A DNA stretch of 51,217 nt from an uncultured Oscillospiraceae bacterium (GCA_910584805.1 CAJUCB010000004.1:1-51217); one strand, 5' to 3'; shown: positions 6,464 through 17,263, counted from the stretch's first letter. Made by a program: numbers and translations. The notes: generated by a model from the letters alone, not told the origin.

Positions 6464-8475
6464 AGCTCTATCCCAAGCTGGCCCTGAGCAGCTTTCGCAA
6501 GAATGGCCGCTTCTACCTCCCCTATATCCTCACCTGCGCCGGGATGGTGCTGATGTGCTACATCGTCCGCTACCTGGGGGGCCTGCCCCAGCTGGATACC
6601 GTCCGGGGCGGGGCCATGGTGAAGAGCTGCCTGGGGATGGGCGTGTCCATCATCGGCCTGTTTTCCGTGATTTTCCTCTTTTACACCAACGCGTTCCTCA
6701 TGCGCCGCAGGAAGATGGAGTTTGGTCTGTACAATATCCTGGGCCTGAGCAAGGGCAACCTGAGTATGCTCCTGCTGGTGGAGACGGTTATGATTGCCGT
6801 CCTCTCCCTGGTGCTGGGGCTGGCGGGGGGCATTGCCCTGAGCAAGCTCACGGAGCTGCTCCTTCTGCGCCTGGTGGGCGGGGAGAGCGGCTACGGCCTG
6901 CTGGTGGACCTAAACGCCCTGGGCAGCTGCCTGGCTCTCTTCGGGGTCATTTTCGTCCTGCTGTACCTGAACAGCCTGTGGCAGCTGCGCCGGGCCAATG
7001 CCATTGCCCTGCTGCACAGTGAGACGGTGGGGGAGAAGCCGCCCAAAGCCAACTATCTCCTGGCCCTAGGGGGCCTGGTGCTGCTGGGCGGGGCCTATTA
7101 CGTCTCTGTCACCATTGAGGACCCCATCTCGGCCCTGGGGCTGTTCTTCTTTGCTGTGGGGGTGGTGATTGTGGCCACCTACCTGCTGTTCATCTCCGGG
7201 TCCGTGACCCTGTGCCGGGCCTTGCAAAAGAACAAGCGGTATTATTATAAGAAACAGCACTTCATCTCCGTGTCCTCCATGGCCTACCGGATGAAGCGCA
7301 ACGGTGCGGGCCTGGCGTCCGTGTGCATCCTCAGCACCATGGTGCTGGTGATGATGGCGGGGAGCTGCTGCCTGTACTTCGGCACCGAGGGCAGCCTGAT
7401 GAACCGCTACCCCAGGGAGCTGAACTTGCGCCTGGACTTTGAGACCACGGCGGACCTGTCCCTGCGGGAGGGGGTCCGGGGAAAGATTGACGGCTTCCTG
7501 GACCAGCAGGGCGTTACCCCGGAGAATCCCAGGGAACTCATCATGGCCAACTGTTCCGGCATCCTGGAGGGGAACAAGGTTGTCACCAATTCCGAGGGCT
7601 ATGGGGTGGTCAGCCTAACTACAGCGGACTTGCGCACCATCTATTTCATCCCTTTGGAGGAGTACAACCGTGGCCTGGGCCTCCAGGAGACCTTGGAGCC
7701 GGGGCAAGCCCTGGTGTACGGCCTCTCTGCCCAGGAATATCCCAGCCTGGACATCGGGGGGGCGGTCACCCTGGAACTGGTGAAAACCGTACCGGAGATG
7801 CTCACCGTAGGGGGTTCCACTGTGGATGTGGCCCCCAGCCTCTTCCTGGTGGTGCCGGAGCTGGGGCCGGTGCTGGACCAGTTGAACACTCTGCCGGAGT
7901 TCTCCCAGCGCTTTACCATCCATCCCATCTGGGAGTACGCCTTTGACGCCGGGTTGGAGCCGGAGGCGGAGTTGACCCTGGCCCAGGACCTGAAGGACCT
8001 GCTCTGGGATGGGGCGGAAGCGGGGCAGTATAGCGTTGGCGTGGATTCCCGGGAGGCCAACCGGGGGGATTTTGTGGCCACCTACGGGGCCGTCCTCTTC
8101 CTGGGCGTCCTGCTGACGGTGGTGTTCCTCTTTGCCACCGTGCTCATCCTCTACTACAAGCAGATCACCGAGGGCTATGAGGATCAATCCCGCTTCGGGA
8201 TTATGCAGAAGGTGGGCATGAGCAAGGGGGATATCCGGAAAAGCGTCAATTCCCAACTGCTGACGGTGTTTTTCCTGCCCCTGGCGGTGGCCCTGACCCA
8301 CCTGGCCTTTTCCTTCCCCATGGTGCGGAGAATCCTAATGCTCTTCAACCTCTGGGACCTGTCTCTGCTGCTGACCATCACCGGAATCACCGTGGTGGTG
8401 TTCGCCCTGCTGTACTTCCTGGTGTACACCATCACCGCCCGGATGTATTACCGCATTGTGGCAGACGGACGGTAA
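6460..8475 (+). CDS. BceB-like FtsX-family permease
   Basis: 671 aa integral membrane protein. N-terminal FtsX unit with four helices in the first 190 residues, two further helices near 195-250 and one near 285-310. A large hydrophilic, extracellular region follows at about 315-540, and there are three helices at the C-terminus. This ten-helix plan with one big external domain between helices 7 and 8 is the hallmark of BceB/VraG permeases, in which the external domain gives drug specificity. It starts in the overlap with the ATPase gene and is followed by a strong terminator. Confidence 0.92.
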   Translation: MKLYPKLALSSFRKNGRFYLPYILTCAGMVLMCYIVRYLGGLPQLDTVRGGAMVKSCLGMGVSIIGLFSVIFLFYTNAFLMRRRKMEFGLYNILGLSKGNLSMLLLVETVMIAVLSLVLGLAGGIALSKLTELLLLRLVGGESGYGLLVDLNALGSCLALFGVIFVLLYLNSLWQLRRANAIALLHSETVGEKPPKANYLLALGGLVLLGGAYYVSVTIEDPISALGLFFFAVGVVIVATYLLFISGSVTLCRALQKNKRYYYKKQHFISVSSMAYRMKRNGAGLASVCILSTMVLVMMAGSCCLYFGTEGSLMNRYPRELNLRLDFETTADLSLREGVRGKIDGFLDQQGVTPENPRELIMANCSGILEGNKVVTNSEGYGVVSLTTADLRTIYFIPLEEYNRGLGLQETLEPGQALVYGLSAQEYPSLDIGGAVTLELVKTVPEMLTVGGSTVDVAPSLFLVVPELGPVLDQLNTLPEFSQRFTIHPIWEYAFDAGLEPEAELTLAQDLKDLLWDGAEAGQYSVGVDSREANRGDFVATYGAVLFLGVLLTVVFLFATVLILYYKQITEGYEDQSRFGIMQKVGMSKGDIRKSVNSQLLTVFFLPLAVALTHLAFSFPMVRRILMLFNLWDLSLLLTITGITVVVFALLYFLVYTITARMYYRIVADGR

Positions 8476-8538
8476 CCGCAGCTGGAAATGCCCACCAGGG
8501 TGTGGTCGCTTTGGGGCAGCTGTGGTACAATGATAAGA

Positions 8539-8577
8539 AAAAACGCTGTGGACGGGGTTTCCGTCCACAGCGTTTTT
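8539..8577. terminator. Bidirectional terminator after the bceB-like gene
   Basis: A 17-bp perfect stem, AAAAACGCTGTGGACGG / CCGTCCACAGCGTTTTT, with a 5-base loop. It separates the plus-strand transporter from the minus-strand mfd cluster and has T-tracts on both strands. Confidence 0.92.
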
Positions 8578-8629
8578 CTGTCTGTCCTAGGCCTGGGGAA
8601 ACGGCCGCAGCGGTCTCCCGGGGTGCCGT

Positions 8630-8866
8630 TCACAGCATCCACAGAGAGTCCGCCACCTGGTCGATCTCCCCTTTCAGCCGGTGGAACTCCCCTTGGAGGC
8701 GGGCACGCCTTGGGGGGGTACACTCCGGCCGGGAGGCCAGCTGGGCCAAATTCTCCATGCGTTGGAGCAGCTCTTGGATCTGGGCCAGCTTGGCGTCCAG
8801 GGCTTGGAGCTTCTCTTGCCGCTGGGCCTCGTCCAGTTCTCGGGTATCCAATGCCTGCTCATCCAT
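8630..8866 (-). CDS. Small coiled-coil protein downstream of mfd
   Basis: 78 aa, highly charged, rich in L, E, Q and A with heptad-like spacing (residues 13-45 and 52-75), so predicted as coiled coil. I do not recognise a family. Its ATG lies 5' of the mfd stop codon, with an 8-bp overlap (ATGGATGA), and it ends at the shared bidirectional terminator. This layout and its lack of cysteines or membrane segments support a real cytosolic gene translated with mfd. No function is proposed. Confidence 0.6.
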   Translation of the reverse strand: MDEQALDTRELDEAQRQEKLQALDAKLAQIQELLQRMENLAQLASRPECTPPRRARLQGEFHRLKGEIDQVADSLWML

Positions 8867-11800
8867 GGCCGCCGCCTCCCTTCTGGGCCTGTTCCTGGGC
8901 CTGGTGTAAATCCGTCAGCACAATCCCCGCCAGCTTCAGCACGTCGTCGCCCTTCTTCAGCCGCAGGGCCAGGTGGGGCTTCTCCCCGGCGGCGAAGAGC
9001 AGCCGCTGCTTGTATTTCTCCATAGAGCACAGCAGGGCCACCACCTGGAAGTCCGGCTTGGGCAGGGAGAAGCGCAGCAGGGATTCCTTCTGGACCAGCT
9101 CTGTCACCCCGCACAGCGCCGCCTTGGCCCGGAGCAGGGCAATGGTGATGAGGTTGGCCACCGCCTTGGGCGGGTCGCCGTAGCGGTCGATGAGCTCGTC
9201 CAGGATATCCTCCCCTTCCGCCTCCTCCTGGACCCGGGCCATACGGCGGTAGAGGTCCATGCGCTGTTCCGGGGCGGGAATATACTTCTCCGGGATGGAG
9301 GCGGGCACAGACAGCTCTGCCGTGCAGGCGGCGGGACGGGGGGCCACAGGCTTCCCCTGCTCCTCCAGCACCGCCTCTTCCAGCAGGCGCAAATAGAGGT
9401 CATAGCCCACGCTCATGAGAAAGCCAGACTGCTCCGGCCCCAGCAGGTTCCCCGCCCCCCGGATCTCCAAATCCCGCATGGCGATTTTGAAGCCGGAGCC
9501 AAAGGCGGCGTACTCCCGGATGGCGCTGAGGCGCTTGGACTGGTCCTCGGTGAGCACCCGGTTGGGGCGGTAGGACAGATAGGCAAAGGCCCGCCGGGCA
9601 CTGCGCCCCACCCGTCCCCGGAGCTGGTGGAGCTGGCTCAGGCCGAAGCGCTCTGCGTCCTCCACGATAAGGGTGTTCACATTGGGCAGGTCCACCCCCG
9701 TCTCAATGATGGTGGTACACACCAGGATGTCCACTTCCCCGTCGGTCATGCGCCCCATGATGTCGCTGATCTCCTCCTGGTCCAGCTTCCCGTGGGCCAC
9801 CGCCACCCGGACCTCCTCCCCCAACAGCTCCTTGAGCTTGTTGGCGGTGCGGGCGATGCTCTCGGTGTGGTTGTGGAGGTAATACACCTGGCCTCCCCGT
9901 TCCAGCTCCCGGCGCATGGCGTCAGCCAGGATGCCCCAGTCGTGCTCCAACACGTAGGTCTGCACCGGCTGGCGGTTGGCGGGGGCCTGCTCCAAGGTGG
10001 ACATATCCCGCAGCCCCGACAGGGCCATGTTTAAGGTCCGGGGGATGGGGGTGGCGGAGAGGGTCAAGACATCCACCTGCCGGGCCAGCTTTTTGAGCTT
10101 CTCCTTGTGGCCCACCCCGAAGCGCTGCTCCTCGTCCACCACCAGCAGCCCCAGGTCCTGGAAGTGGATGTCCTTCCCCAAAAGCTTGTGGGTGCCCACC
10201 AGCAAGTCCACGGAGCCCTCCGCCGTGCGCCGCAGGATGTCCCGGGCCTGGGCGGCGGTGCGGTAACGGGAGATCATTTCAATCTCCACAGGGAACTGGG
10301 CAAAGCGTTTCAGGGCGGTCATATAGTGCTGCTGGGCCAGGACGGTGGTGGGAACCAAAATCGCCGCCTGTTTCCCCTCCAACACGCATTTCATCACCGC
10401 CCGGAAGGCCACCTCTGTTTTACCATAGCCCACATCCCCACAGAGCAGGCGGTCCATGGGGGTGGGTTTTTCCATGTCTGCCTTGATCTCTCGGACGCAG
10501 CGCAGCTGGTCGTCGGTCTCCGCGTAGGGGAACTGGGCCTCAAAGTCCTGCTGCCAGGGGCTGTCGGGGGCGAAGGCGTAGCCCTCCAAGCGCTGGCGCT
10601 GGGCGTAGAGCTGGATAAGCCCCTTGGCCATATCCTTGGCGGCCTTTTTGGCCCGGGCTTTGTCCCGCTCCCAGGCGGTGCCCCCCAGGCGGGAGAGGCG
10701 TTTTTTGTCCGGGTCGTCCCCGCTGCCGATGTACTTGGACACCAGATCCAGCTGCAGGGCGGGGACATACAGCACATCCGAGGCGGCAAATTGCAGCTTG
10801 ATATAATCCCGGGGGGTGCCGTCCACAGACATCTTCACCATCCCCAAGAAACGGCCGATGCCGTGGGACTCGTGGACCACCAGGTCCCCCGGGGCCAGGT
10901 CCGTGAAGGATTCCAAGCGCTGGCGGTTGGAGGTGGGGGTGCTGCTGCGCCGCCGCTGCCGGGGCTGGGGGGGCGGGGCCCCCTCTGCCAGCACGGCGAA
11001 ATGGCCGTCGGGATAGTCGAAGCCTGCGGAGAGGTCCCCCACGGCAAGGGTGATCCGCCCTGGTTCCGGGAGGTCGTGGAGGTGTTCGTCCACAGCGCTG
11101 TGGATGTTCTTCTCCCGGAGCATCCCCTGTAAGGCGTCGGCCTTCCGGCGGCTGGCGGTGAGGACCACCACGGCGAAGTCCTGGCGCTGGTAGGCCTGCA
11201 AGTCCTCCACCATGGCCTCGAAGTGCATGGCGCTGCCGGGGAGCTGCCGGGCGGTGAGGGAGAGGAGGAACCGGGGGGGCACCGGCAGGCCCCCGGTGGT
11301 AAACGCATCTAGGTAGAGGAGGGTCCGGGGGGCCTGCCCTGCCTGGCACAAATCCTCAAAATCCTTGGCAAAGCTGCCATCCTTGCCGGAGAGCAGCCCC
11401 TGCTCCAACAGGGCCTTTACGTCCTCCCCCAGCTGCCACAGGTAGCTCTTGGCCCGGTCGGCCAGGCGGCTGGTGTCGCTGAAGGCCAGGAGGGCATGCT
11501 CGGGCAGGTAGTCCAGCCCGGCTGCCAGGGTTTTGTATACCTGGGGCAGGGCCAGGTCCGCCGGCTCTGCCGGGGCCCCCAGCACTTCCCGGGCGGGGAG
11601 GATGGCATACCGGCTCTGTTGTCCGCTGCGCCGCTGGGTGGCGGGGTCGAAATAACCCATGGAGTCGATGGTATCCCCCCAGAATTCCAGGCGCATAGGC
11701 AGGTCGGACCCGGGGGAGTACACGTCCAGAATGCCCCCCCGCAGGGCAAACTGCCCGACCCCCTCCACCTGGTCACAGCGGGCATAGCCCCCCTGGGCCA

Positions 11801-12278
11801 GGAAGTCCGCCAGGGCCTCCAAGTCATGGGCCTGGTCCACCGCCAGGGTTGTGCTGTGGCGGTCAAACTCCTCCGGGGGCAGGGTCCGTTGGAGCAAGCC
11901 CTCCACCGTGGCCACCAGCACCGGGCAGCGCCCTTGGCGCAGGGCGGCCAAGGTCTCCAACCGCTGGTGCTCCCACTGGCGGGAGGCGGAGGAGGGGTGG
12001 AAGCAGAACGCCCGGGCGGTGAGCAGCCGGGGTTCCACCCCGGTGAATGCCGCCAGGTCCCCGGCGGCGCGTTTGGCCTCCCCCTCGTCGGCGCACACCA
12101 GCACCAGGGGACGCTGGGTGGCCAGGTGCAGCCCGGCGGCCAAATGGGCACGGTGAACCGCCCCCAAGCCGGAGAGGGCCAGGGGGGCCCTGCCCTGGTT
12201 CAGGGCGTCCAGGATGCGGGGGTAGTCGGTCAGGCGGGAGAGTAGCTGCGGCAGCAAGGCCGTGGATCGCTGTGGCAC
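8859..12278 (-). CDS. mfd: Transcription-repair coupling factor Mfd
   Basis: 1139 aa, full length for Mfd. In order: UvrB-like N-terminal module (about 20-330), the RNA polymerase interacting domain around LVVHESHGIGRFLGM (about 470), superfamily 2 helicase motor with Walker A GDVGYGKT (about 615), DEEQ box VVDEEQRFG, TATPIPRT, QLHQLRGRVGR, and the C-terminal TRCF domain. It removes RNA polymerase stalled at lesions and recruits UvrA. The start is GTG 12278, with AAAGGAG upstream. It is co-directional with pth and prs, and its stop overlaps the next small gene. Confidence 0.97.
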   Translation of the reverse strand: MPQRSTALLPQLLSRLTDYPRILDALNQGRAPLALSGLGAVHRAHLAAGLHLATQRPLVLVCADEGEAKRAAGDLAAFTGVEPRLLTARAFCFHPSSASRQWEHQRLETLAALRQGRCPVLVATVEGLLQRTLPPEEFDRHSTTLAVDQAHDLEALADFLAQGGYARCDQVEGVGQFALRGGILDVYSPGSDLPMRLEFWGDTIDSMGYFDPATQRRSGQQSRYAILPAREVLGAPAEPADLALPQVYKTLAAGLDYLPEHALLAFSDTSRLADRAKSYLWQLGEDVKALLEQGLLSGKDGSFAKDFEDLCQAGQAPRTLLYLDAFTTGGLPVPPRFLLSLTARQLPGSAMHFEAMVEDLQAYQRQDFAVVVLTASRRKADALQGMLREKNIHSAVDEHLHDLPEPGRITLAVGDLSAGFDYPDGHFAVLAEGAPPPQPRQRRRSSTPTSNRQRLESFTDLAPGDLVVHESHGIGRFLGMVKMSVDGTPRDYIKLQFAASDVLYVPALQLDLVSKYIGSGDDPDKKRLSRLGGTAWERDKARAKKAAKDMAKGLIQLYAQRQRLEGYAFAPDSPWQQDFEAQFPYAETDDQLRCVREIKADMEKPTPMDRLLCGDVGYGKTEVAFRAVMKCVLEGKQAAILVPTTVLAQQHYMTALKRFAQFPVEIEMISRYRTAAQARDILRRTAEGSVDLLVGTHKLLGKDIHFQDLGLLVVDEEQRFGVGHKEKLKKLARQVDVLTLSATPIPRTLNMALSGLRDMSTLEQAPANRQPVQTYVLEHDWGILADAMRRELERGGQVYYLHNHTESIARTANKLKELLGEEVRVAVAHGKLDQEEISDIMGRMTDGEVDILVCTTIIETGVDLPNVNTLIVEDAERFGLSQLHQLRGRVGRSARRAFAYLSYRPNRVLTEDQSKRLSAIREYAAFGSGFKIAMRDLEIRGAGNLLGPEQSGFLMSVGYDLYLRLLEEAVLEEQGKPVAPRPAACTAELSVPASIPEKYIPAPEQRMDLYRRMARVQEEAEGEDILDELIDRYGDPPKAVANLITIALLRAKAALCGVTELVQKESLLRFSLPKPDFQVVALLCSMEKYKQRLLFAAGEKPHLALRLKKGDDVLKLAGIVLTDLHQAQEQAQKGGGGHG

Positions 12279-12357
12279 AGGTGGTCGCTCCTTTCGGTGG
12301 GGTGGGGGTTTCTGATCGTTAATTGTATGCGGCGGGGGAGGGGTTCATGCTCAGGTG

Positions 12358-12951
12358 TTATCCATTAAACCCCGCCATCGCCGCGTCCACGCCCTTTTCC
12401 AGCAGCAGGGTGACGGCGTCCGCCGCCCGGTGGATGGCGGCTTCCATTACCTTGCGGTCCTCGCCGCTGGGCTTGCCCAGCACCCAGCCGGCCATGTCGC
12501 TGTCGGGATGGGGCTTGTCCCCCACCCCCACCTTCACCCGGGGGAACTGGTCTGTACCCAGGTGGGCAATGATGCTTTTCAGCCCGTTGTGCCCCCCGGC
12601 GGAGCCAGCGCGGCGGATGCGCAGCTTCCCCTGGGGCAGGGCCACGTCGTCGGAGACCACCAGCACCCGCTCCGGGGGGATTTTATAGAACTGGGCCGCT
12701 TGGCCCACGGACTCCCCGGAGAGGTTCATATAGGTGGTGGGCTTCATCAGCAGCACCGCTTGCCCGCCGATGAGGGCGGTGTTGGTGAGGGCCTTGTGCT
12801 TTAGCCGCTGCACCGGGATGTCCGCCCGTTCCGCCAGCTCATCCACCACCAGAAAGCCCATGTTGTGCCGGGTCCACGCATACTTGGGGCCGGGGTTCCC
12901 CAGGCCCACAACCAGCCAGCCCACCGGGCCGGGCCGTTGCCTAAAAAACAT
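12358..12951 (-). CDS. pth: Peptidyl-tRNA hydrolase
   Basis: 197 aa. GLGNPGPKYAWTRHNMGF near the N-terminus contains the catalytic histidine and the first substrate-binding asparagines. KPTTYMNLSGESV, the catalytic aspartate region VSDDVALPQGKLRIRR and SAGGHNGLKSI complete the signature. It releases peptides from dropped-off peptidyl-tRNA. I start at ATG 12951, which follows GAGGTGG; an upstream in-frame codon adds 16 residues without support. It sits upstream of mfd, a pairing (pth-mfd) common in Firmicutes. Confidence 0.96.
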   Translation of the reverse strand: MFFRQRPGPVGWLVVGLGNPGPKYAWTRHNMGFLVVDELAERADIPVQRLKHKALTNTALIGGQAVLLMKPTTYMNLSGESVGQAAQFYKIPPERVLVVSDDVALPQGKLRIRRAGSAGGHNGLKSIIAHLGTDQFPRVKVGVGDKPHPDSDMAGWVLGKPSGEDRKVMEAAIHRAADAVTLLLEKGVDAAMAGFNG

Positions 12952-12983
12952 AGCTGCCACCTCAAAGATCGTGTCGAACGCAG

Positions 12984-13047
12984 AGAGAAAGCGGAGCAAA
13001 GCTCCGCTTTCTCTTGTGCCTCGCAGAGTCCACGCCCCAAGGGCGTG
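12984..13047 (-). terminator. Two hairpins between prs and pth
   Basis: AGAGAAAGCGGAG / CTCCGCTTTCTCT (12984-13014, 13-bp stem) and CACGCCC-CAA-GGGCGTG (13031-13047). They lie directly after prs on its coding strand. The first lacks a long T-tract, so partial termination or mRNA-end protection is as likely as full termination. Confidence 0.6.
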
Positions 13048-13064
13048 AAAAGTGTTTTTGTGCC

Positions 13065-14024
<960 letters not shown>

Positions 14025-14088
14025 CGTAACATCCCTCTCGATTCTGTATTTCTTCCGCAGCCCTGCGGAGATCCTCTCTTGTGCCCCC

Positions 14089-14094
14089 ATTATA
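14089..14094 (-). promoter_or_regulatory. -10 box of prs
   Basis: On the minus strand TATAAT (plus 14094 to 14089) is preceded by TTTGTTTGA. The -35 region is weak. The leader to prs is about 60 nt and holds a small hairpin CCGCAGGGCTGCGG. Confidence 0.5.
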
Positions 14095-14204
14095 TCAAAC
14101 AAACGCGGCTTTTGCACGTCCATTCCAAAGATTTTTGTATAAATTTTTCTCCCCCTCTTTGGTCTCTTTGACGGGGCAGCCCGGGGCGCCTCGTCAAAAA
14201 ACGG

Positions 14205-14234
14205 TTGTCAGCCAAGGGAAAGCGTGCTATAATA
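14205..14234 (+). promoter_or_regulatory. Promoter of the foldase lipoprotein gene
   Basis: TTGTCA (14205-14210), 18-bp spacer, TATAAT (14229-14234). A strong sigma-A promoter, divergent from that of prs, about 100 bp before the start codon. Confidence 0.75.
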
Positions 14235-14337
14235 CGGTTTCATATTAAACATGATACAATCCCTGCCCCGGCGGGGAGCCCACCGGCCCTGCCGCCCCAG
14301 GCACGCACCGGGGGCACAGGAAAAAGGAGAACAAAGC

Positions 14338-15606
14338 ATGAAGAACATTCGCAACAGAGCCCTGGCCCTGGTGCTGGCCCTGGTGCTGCTCACCGGCCTG
14401 CTCAGCGGCTGCGGCCAGGAGGAGGACCCCATCCAGGAGGCCTTTGGCTTCCCTGGCGACACGGTGATGCTCACCGTGGACGGCAACGATGTCACCGCCT
14501 CGGACCTGATGTACTGGATGGCCTACAACGCCGACTACATCGCCCAGTATTACCAGACCATAGGCCAGGAGATCGACTGGTCCGCCACCCTGGGGGGCAG
14601 CCAGCCTGTGGGGGAATATGTGAAGGAGCAGTCCCGCCAGACCGCCATCCTCTACAGCACCGTCACCGCCCACACCGCCGCCGCCGGCTACAGCTTCGAC
14701 CCCGACGACGCCGACTATAAGGTCCAGTTCGAGGAGGCCAAGGAGAACATGGGGGGCCAGGAGGAGTTCCAGCGCTTCCTGAAGGAGATGTGCCTCACCG
14801 AGGACAGCTTCCACGCGGTAAACTCCGTGGCCCTGGTGTACCAGCATATGCAGGAGGGCATCTGCCGCAAGGGCGGCGAGTATGAGCCCAGCCAGGAGGA
14901 GCTGAAGCAGTATGTGGCAGACAAGGACCTGCTCTCCGCCCGCCACATCCTCCTGATGACCAAGGACCCCCAGACCAACGAAGCCCTGAGCCAGGAGCAG
15001 GCCGCCGAGAAGAAAACCAAGGCCGAGGGCTTTGTCTCCCAGCTTCAGGCCATCGAGGACCCCAAGCAGCGCAGCGACAAGTTCAATGAGCTGATGAAGG
15101 CCAACAGCGAGGACAGCGGCTTAGCCAGCTATCCCAACGGCTACCTCTTCGGGGCCGGGGAGATGGTGGAGGAATTCGAGGAGGCCACCCGCGGCCTGGA
15201 AATCGGCCAGGTCAGCGGCATTGTGGAGAGCAATTACGGCTACCACATCATCCTCCGGGACGACCCCACCCAGTCTGAAGAGCTGCTGAACAGCTGGGCA
15301 GAGACAAAGATGCAGGACCTGTCCAACGAGTGGGTGACCGAGGCGGTGGTGGAGGACAAGGAAGCCTTCACCAACCTGGACGTGGCTGATTTCTATGCCA
15401 AGCTCACCGCCTACCGGGACTCCCTCCAAGCAGAGGACGAGGGCCAGGAGGATACCAACAGCGGCGAGGATGCCAACAGCGGCAAAGAGGACGGCGGCCA
15501 GGCCGGGGACAGCCAGGAATCCGACCCCCAAGCCCCTGCCCAGGAGGGCGGCAAGCCCGAGGATGGCGGCACCCCAGACAGCAAGCCCGACGGGGACAGC
15601 CAGTAA
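14338..15606 (+). CDS. PrsA-like lipoprotein foldase (PpiC-type peptidyl-prolyl isomerase)
   Basis: 422 aa from ATG 14338, preceded by AAAGGAGA. The N-terminal signal has a lipobox LLSGC (C about 24), so it is a lipoprotein outside the membrane. A SurA/PrsA-like helical N-domain (about 35-195) leads to a parvulin domain starting at SARHILL (about 200) and closing with NYGYHIILRDD (about 305). The last 60 residues are low-complexity Gly/Glu/Asp/Ser/Pro, probably a flexible wall-spanning tail. It would help secreted proteins fold, and the HtrA protease gene follows, giving a chaperone/protease pair for exported proteins. Confidence 0.88.
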   Translation: MKNIRNRALALVLALVLLTGLLSGCGQEEDPIQEAFGFPGDTVMLTVDGNDVTASDLMYWMAYNADYIAQYYQTIGQEIDWSATLGGSQPVGEYVKEQSRQTAILYSTVTAHTAAAGYSFDPDDADYKVQFEEAKENMGGQEEFQRFLKEMCLTEDSFHAVNSVALVYQHMQEGICRKGGEYEPSQEELKQYVADKDLLSARHILLMTKDPQTNEALSQEQAAEKKTKAEGFVSQLQAIEDPKQRSDKFNELMKANSEDSGLASYPNGYLFGAGEMVEEFEEATRGLEIGQVSGIVESNYGYHIILRDDPTQSEELLNSWAETKMQDLSNEWVTEAVVEDKEAFTNLDVADFYAKLTAYRDSLQAEDEGQEDTNSGEDANSGKEDGGQAGDSQESDPQAPAQEGGKPEDGGTPDSKPDGDSQ

Positions 15607-15635
15607 GCCTCCCGCCCCGCCAAACAGACAAAACC

Positions 15636-15677
15636 ACGGACGCCTCTCCCGATCCCGGGGAAAGGCGTCCGTTTTCT
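15636..15677 (+). terminator. Terminator after the foldase gene
   Basis: ACGGACGCCT / AGGCGTCCGT (15636-15645 and 15663-15672), with a GC-rich inner segment, then TTTTCTT. Confidence 0.85.
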
Positions 15678-15850
15678 TAAAAATATTTCACGGGAATGTC
15701 ATGAAATCTTCATAATTCTATTCTATACTGTGGCCAGCATACAAGAAAGGGGACAAGTTCGCCCCCCTTCCGCCGGGAAACGGCACATGTTCACAGCCCG
15801 GCGGAAATAAGATAGAAAGGACTTCCCTGACTGACAAGGAGGCAATGGAA

Positions 15851-17230
15851 ATGGAAAACAGAAACAACGGTTGGAGCGGCGGCCAGCAAGACTACAACCA
15901 CAGCTACAATTTTGGTGGTGGCTACCCCGTCCCCACCGGCGACGACTTCCCGCCCCCCAGCGGCGGGGAAACGCCCCCCGGCCAAACGCCCCCCTGGCGC
16001 CGCAAGCCCAAGAAGAACTGGGGCGCGGCAAAGCTGGTGGCCCTGTGCCTGCTGTGCGCCCTCATCGGGGGCAGTGTGTACCCCATCTACCGGACGGTGG
16101 CAGGGAGCTCCACGGCCATCCACGTGGGCCAGCGCACCGCCACAGAGCTGACCACCAAAACCGTGGACACCGAGAAGGAGCTGACCCCCGCCGAGCTCTA
16201 CAACAGCTATGTGGGCTCCACCGTGGGCATCACCGTGGACCTGGTGGGCACCAACATCTTCGGCCAGCGGGTCACCGCCGCCGCCGCAGGCTCCGGCTTC
16301 GTGATTACGGAGAACGGCTACATCCTCACCAACTACCACGTAGTAGAGAACGCCAACGAGATCACCGTCACCTTCGTGGACGGCAAGACCTACCCCGCCA
16401 CCTACGTGGGGGGCGAGAAGGCCAACGACATCGCCGTCATTAAAATCGAGGCGGAGGGCCTCACCCCGGTGGTCCTGGGCTCTTCGGACAACATGCGGGT
16501 GGGGGAGCAGGTGATTACCATCGGCAACCCCCTGGGTGAGCTGACCTTCACCGAAACCGCCGGCATCATCTCCGCCGTGAACCGCACCATCACCATGTCC
16601 GACGGGCGGAAAATCAACATGATCCAGACCGATTGCGCCATCAACTCCGGCAACTCTGGCGGGCCCCTGTTCAACCTCCACGGGGAAGTCATCGGGGTGG
16701 TTTCCGCCAAATACTCTGGCAGCGGCAGCAGCGATTCCGCCAGCGTGGAGGGCTTAGGCTTTGCCATCCCCATTGACGACGTGGCAGACATCGTCTCGGA
16801 GCTGGTGACCAACGGCTACGTCTCCGGCAAGCCCTTCATGGGCGTCGGCCTGGGGGACGTGGATGAACAGGCCCAGGCCTACGGCGTCCCCGCCGGGGCC
16901 GTGGTCAGCCTGGCGCCCGATGGCCTGCCGGCGGCCAAGGCCGGCATCCAGGTGGGGGACATCATCACCGCCCTGGACGGCAAGGCCGTGAAGGGCCGCG
17001 ATGAGCTCACCGCAGCGGTGAAGGAGCACGCCGTGGGGGACAGCGTGACCCTCTCCGTGTTCCGGAGCGGGGAAAAGCTAGAGGTGAAGGTCACCCTGGC
17101 GGAGTCCACCCCAGAGCTCCAGGAGATTTACGAAAAGGCCCAGACTGCCTATGAGGAGGAGCAGGCCCAGAAGCGGCAGCAGCAGTCCCAGCAGGGGGGC
17201 TACAGCTACGGCTGGCCGTTCACCTGGTAA
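15851..17230 (+). CDS. HtrA/DegP-like serine protease with PDZ domain
   Basis: 459 aa. A cytoplasmic Gly/Pro-rich tail of about 55 residues, one membrane helix (about 58-80), a trypsin-like domain with catalytic triad H163 (TNYHVV), D193 (NDIAVI) and S269 (NSGNSGGPL), then a PDZ domain (about 325-415) and a charged Q-rich tail. Membrane-anchored HtrA proteases degrade misfolded exported proteins. I prefer ATG 15851: AGGAGG at 15837 is correctly spaced for it and too close to ATG 15845. A -10-like TATACT at 15724-15729 has no good -35, which may mean stress-dependent control (inference). Confidence 0.93.
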   Translation: MENRNNGWSGGQQDYNHSYNFGGGYPVPTGDDFPPPSGGETPPGQTPPWRRKPKKNWGAAKLVALCLLCALIGGSVYPIYRTVAGSSTAIHVGQRTATELTTKTVDTEKELTPAELYNSYVGSTVGITVDLVGTNIFGQRVTAAAAGSGFVITENGYILTNYHVVENANEITVTFVDGKTYPATYVGGEKANDIAVIKIEAEGLTPVVLGSSDNMRVGEQVITIGNPLGELTFTETAGIISAVNRTITMSDGRKINMIQTDCAINSGNSGGPLFNLHGEVIGVVSAKYSGSGSSDSASVEGLGFAIPIDDVADIVSELVTNGYVSGKPFMGVGLGDVDEQAQAYGVPAGAVVSLAPDGLPAAKAGIQVGDIITALDGKAVKGRDELTAAVKEHAVGDSVTLSVFRSGEKLEVKVTLAESTPELQEIYEKAQTAYEEEQAQKRQQQSQQGGYSYGWPFTW

Positions 17231-17263
17231 GCATCCGCTAAGATATAGAAAGGAGTTTTCCCT

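Noticed and set aside
8973..12245. Long plus-strand open frames opposite mfd
   Set aside because: They are antisense shadows of a clearly conserved gene caused by high GC.
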